Positions 61,378 through 64,000 of a DNA stretch of 64,000 nt are shown here, one piece after another; the stretch's first letter is position 1; every line of letters begins with the position of its first letter. The notes beneath the pieces are model-generated. The model did no database searches, was not told the origin of the DNA, and worked only from the letters and a program-made list of their open reading frames with translations. This stretch comes from Methylomicrobium lacus LW14. GTDB taxonomy: Bacteria; Pseudomonadota; Gammaproteobacteria; Methylococcales; Methylomonadaceae. The stretch lies in the NCBI RefSeq assembly GCF_000527095.1, contig NZ_AZUN01000001.1, positions 868,001 through 932,000 of the forward strand. The letters are read 5' to 3'. Both the position numbers and the translations under genes were made by a program.

Positions 61378-62957
61378 AAGCGGATCTGGGTGACCTGATG
61401 CACCGGTTGTACGTCATGCAATTGTTTCAGCAAATCCTCGCTGACCGGTTCGGTTACGCTGATGACCGCCATCGCCTGTTGCTGGCCGTCGGCCATACCA
61501 ACCTGCATCCGGGTGATGTTGATGTTCGCGTTGCCAAGCACCGAGCTGATCGCGGAAATCACGCCTGGACGGTCATCGTGGCGGGTGATCAGCAATGTGC
61601 CTTCCGGCACCACTTCGATGTCGAAATGGTTGATGCAGATCAGCCGCGGATGGTGGCCGCCGAGCAGTACGCCCGAAGCGCTGATATCGCCGTCTGCGCT
61701 GTGTCCGGTTACCTTGATCAGCGATACATAATCTTCGGTTTCGGCCGTTTTCGATTCGATCAGCGAGATGCCCTGGCGTTTGGCGATGTTTTCGGCATTG
61801 ACCCGGTTTACCGGCGTCGAAAACTGGCCGCCCAACACGCCGACCAGCGCCGCGACCGACACCGGCCGTGCTTCGACTTCGGCGGCGCGGCCGAACAGCG
61901 CGACTTCGAGTTTTTCGAGCGGCTTGGTCGCGAGTCCGACCACGACCTTGCCCAGAATGGTCGCAAGGTTCATGTAATCGGATGATTTTTTCAGTTCTTC
62001 CGCGGAGAGTCTCGGCAGGTTGATTGCATTGATCGCCTCGCCGGTTTGCAGAAAGGTGACCGCCTGGCGCGCGATTTCGACGCTGACCGCGACTTGCGCT
62101 TCGGTCGTCGAGGCGCCCAGATGCGGCGTGAACACGATGTTGTCGAGTTCGAGCAGGGGCGAGCCGACCGGCGGTTCGTTTTCGAACACGTCGAGCGCCG
62201 CGCCGGCGATCTTGCCGTTTTTCAGCGCGTCATACAACGCGCTTTCGTCGATCAGGCCGCCGCGCGCGCAATTGATGATCCGCGCGCTCTTTTTCATCAT
62301 GCCGAACTGCTCAGCGCCGATGATGTTCTTGGTTTTTTCGATCAGCGGGCAGTGCAGGGTCAGATAATCGGCGCGGCTGACGAGGTCGTCGAGGCTGACC
62401 GATTCGACGCCGAGATCGGCGAAGATTTCCGGTGCGACGAACGGGTCATAGGCGATCACTTTCATTTTGAGCCCGTGGCCGCGCTGCGCGACGATGCGGC
62501 CGATCGTGCCGAAGCCGAGAATCGCCAAAGTCTTGTGCGCGACTTCCGCACCCATCAGCTTGGAGCGCTCCCATTTGCCGGCGCGGACCGAGCTGTCGGC
62601 GGTCGGCAGGCGGCGGCTCAGCGACATCATGTGCGCGATCGCGAGCTCTGCGGTCGTGGTCGCGTTCGCATCCGGCGTGTTCATTACGATCACGCCCATT
62701 TCGGTCGCGGCCGGAATATCGACGTTATCGACGCCGATGCCGGCGCGGCCGATCAATTTGAGCCGCTTGGCGGCCTGCAACACTTTCGGCGTGACCTTGG
62801 TGTCGCTGCGAATCAACAATGCATCGTAATCCCCGATAATCCCGCACAAGCCGTCTTCGTCGAGCCCGGTCTGGATGTGAACCTGGAGCCCGGATTGCTC
62901 GGTCAGGTAATTAATGCCGGCTTCGGATAATTTGTCGGAGATCAGGATTTTCTTCAT
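61374..62957 (-). CDS. serA: D-3-phosphoglycerate dehydrogenase
   Basis: SerA oxidises 3-phosphoglycerate with NAD+ as the first step of serine synthesis. The 527-residue protein is the long form: substrate domain (ILISDKLSEAGINYL), NAD domain with LAILGFGTIGRIVAQRG near residues 144-160, catalytic Arg and His in NCARGGLIDESAL and VFTPHLGASTTEAQVA, an intervening domain, and a C-terminal ACT domain (GTLLITRHDDRPGVISAISS) for serine feedback. In methylotrophs using the serine cycle or the RuMP cycle, this supplies serine for growth. It overlaps serB by 4 bp. Confidence 0.96.
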   Translation of the reverse strand: MKKILISDKLSEAGINYLTEQSGLQVHIQTGLDEDGLCGIIGDYDALLIRSDTKVTPKVLQAAKRLKLIGRAGIGVDNVDIPAATEMGVIVMNTPDANATTTAELAIAHMMSLSRRLPTADSSVRAGKWERSKLMGAEVAHKTLAILGFGTIGRIVAQRGHGLKMKVIAYDPFVAPEIFADLGVESVSLDDLVSRADYLTLHCPLIEKTKNIIGAEQFGMMKKSARIINCARGGLIDESALYDALKNGKIAGAALDVFENEPPVGSPLLELDNIVFTPHLGASTTEAQVAVSVEIARQAVTFLQTGEAINAINLPRLSAEELKKSSDYMNLATILGKVVVGLATKPLEKLEVALFGRAAEVEARPVSVAALVGVLGGQFSTPVNRVNAENIAKRQGISLIESKTAETEDYVSLIKVTGHSADGDISASGVLLGGHHPRLICINHFDIEVVPEGTLLITRHDDRPGVISAISSVLGNANINITRMQVGMADGQQQAMAVISVTEPVSEDLLKQLHDVQPVHQVTQIRL

Positions 62958-63354
62958 ATGCTGTTGGCCGCAGTGAGGCTTGCTAAAAAAGTTCCTATTT
63001 TAACAGGTTTGACCGTTTCCCGGTATGGGCGTGAAAGAGATTAGGAGAGTCGGTAGGGTGGATTAGGTTCGGGGTTGATGTGACGATAAGACATTTCCGG
63101 TCCTAAGCTGCCGTGAGATGTTCTTTATATGATCACCTTAATAAAATATTTAATGCTATATTAAGATTTGATGCTAAAGCCCTGTTTCTTTTTTTGCGGC
63201 TGAAGAAGGATTGTGTTCAAGGCGGGAAGACTGGTGAAGTCCAGCGGATAAATCAGCCTGTTCAGTACTTGTTGGCGGCATAGCTTAGATGTAGTTGAAC
63301 CTGTCGGCATTTTAGCCAAAGGCTAAGAATTTCAGTTTTTTAAAGGGCATCGAA
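62958..63354. other. 397-bp divergent intergenic region
   Basis: The region separates serA from the LuxR-type gene. It is AT-rich around 63125-63175 (ATTTAATGC, TTAAGATTTG). I find no gene, tRNA or known riboswitch in it. The LuxR-type gene has AAAGGG 8 nt before its ATG. Confidence 0.5.
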
Positions 63355-64000
63355 ATGAATAATAGTGAAGGCTTTGAAAACCCCGTAATTATTTTAACCG
63401 GCAATAGACTTTACGATCAGGTTTTGCGGTGTTACAAAAAACCTGCCGAGCTTATTCTGGCGGATAATCCCCAAGCATTGGCGTTAATTTTGCGGGATAG
63501 TCTCGGCGCGATGCTATTAGTGGATTTGGCGCTCTTTAACGACGATGTCACTCATCCCCTGGTCGCAAAAATTCTTAAAAAAGGATTTGAACAACGGATC
63601 GTTGTGATGACAGACGAACAGGATCCGGCAAAATTATATCCCTTGATGGAACTCGGTGTGCGCGGCTTTTGCCATTCATCGATCAACGATGAGTTGCTGA
63701 TGAAAGCGATTCAAGCCGTCAACCATGGCGAACTCTGGATAGGGCGACAATTTATCAGCTACCTGATCTGCAGGCTGATGCTAGATAAAGCAAGAAAGAA
63801 TGCCGACAGTGATATAAGATTGAGCGGTACACCGCTGACCCCCAGGGAAGAGCAGATTGCCACCCATGTCGCTCAGGGAAAATGCGATAAAGTGATTGCG
63901 CGCGATCTGAATATTTCTCCGCATACGGTTAAAAATCACCTGAGCAATATTTTTAAAAAACTGCAAGTTACCGATCGTTTCCAGTTGGCGCTCATTTACC
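63355..64000 (+). CDS. LuxR-type transcription regulator with degenerate receiver (3' partial)
   Basis: The frame is open from the ATG to the end of the window (215 residues). Residues 1-130 resemble a receiver: an Asp is in MLLVDLAL near residue 54, and VVMTD near residue 83 matches the switch Thr. The acidic pair of the N-terminus is replaced by TG (IILTGNRL), and the switch Lys is missing (GFCHSSIND). It therefore probably does not respond to phosphorylation in the usual way, like CsgD or VpsT. Residues about 158-215 form the LuxR helix-turn-helix (LTPREEQIATHVAQGK, ISPHTVKNHLSNIFKKL). The C-terminus lies beyond the window. The regulated genes are unknown. Confidence 0.85.
   Translation, partial: MNNSEGFENPVIILTGNRLYDQVLRCYKKPAELILADNPQALALILRDSLGAMLLVDLALFNDDVTHPLVAKILKKGFEQRIVVMTDEQDPAKLYPLMELGVRGFCHSSINDELLMKAIQAVNHGELWIGRQFISYLICRLMLDKARKNADSDIRLSGTPLTPREEQIATHVAQGKCDKVIARDLNISPHTVKNHLSNIFKKLQVTDRFQLALIY

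Overview
The window is an ordinary bacterial chromosome segment of roughly 55 % GC, most likely from a gammaproteobacterial methanotroph (order Methylococcales, of the Methylomonas or Methylobacter kind). The organism call is inference. It rests on the gammaproteobacterial block yebC-ruvCAB-ybgC-tolQRAB-pal-cpoB-queE-queC, ornithine-lipid genes, a cyanide-insensitive bd oxidase, and a pabB gene overlapping an amino-acid-kinase gene that resembles the methylotroph Orf17/MfnE group. No rRNA, tRNA or CRISPR array was recognised.

Layout. 1-5.6 kb: DEAD-box helicase and RRM protein (minus strand), RecJ, a secreted beta-helix protein and a DUF192 protein. 5.6-14 kb: a spermidine-synthase-like membrane protein, a hydrolase/M14 peptidase pair, ornithine-lipid genes olsB-olsA, a secreted quinoprotein-like propeller and a CBS protein. 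14-23.3 kb: a well-initiated 43-codon ORF, glgC, a lipoprotein, two overlapping dynamin-like GTPases, a BLUF photoreceptor fused to a PsiE membrane domain, and cytochrome bd (CIO type). 23.4-26.4 kb: a scar in which a dead ISAs1-family element sits between a beheaded type I secretion ATPase and a broken LuxR regulator, without a target duplication. 26.6-35 kb: GT39 glycosyltransferase, MgtC/DUF4010 protein, CSD-DUF1294 protein, peptide deformylase, polyphosphate kinase, methyltransferase, PLP enzyme. 35-38 kb: a repeat protein with a strong sigma70-type promoter, followed by its decayed partial copy and a decayed TIGR03032 gene. 38-49.9 kb: PepN, a membrane C13 protease, pabB-orf17-DUF2959, serine dehydratase, a Tat-type M15-like protein, DUF3616 and ornithine cyclodeaminase. 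50-63 kb: one long minus-strand housekeeping region (serA-serB, then yebC to queC), interrupted only by a 318-bp nested palindrome. The window ends inside a LuxR-type regulator.

How the genes work together. The Tol-Pal genes build the envelope-constriction machine, RuvABC resolves Holliday junctions, QueE/QueC make the 7-deazaguanine precursor of queuosine, and SerA/SerB make serine while SdaA degrades it. PabB and the Orf17-like kinase could supply p-aminobenzoate and a methanofuran/tetrahydromethanopterin step for C1 metabolism. The most unusual item is the BLUF-PsiE fusion at 19949-20827, which keeps every key BLUF photochemistry residue at canonical spacing and lies directly upstream of the alternative oxidase.
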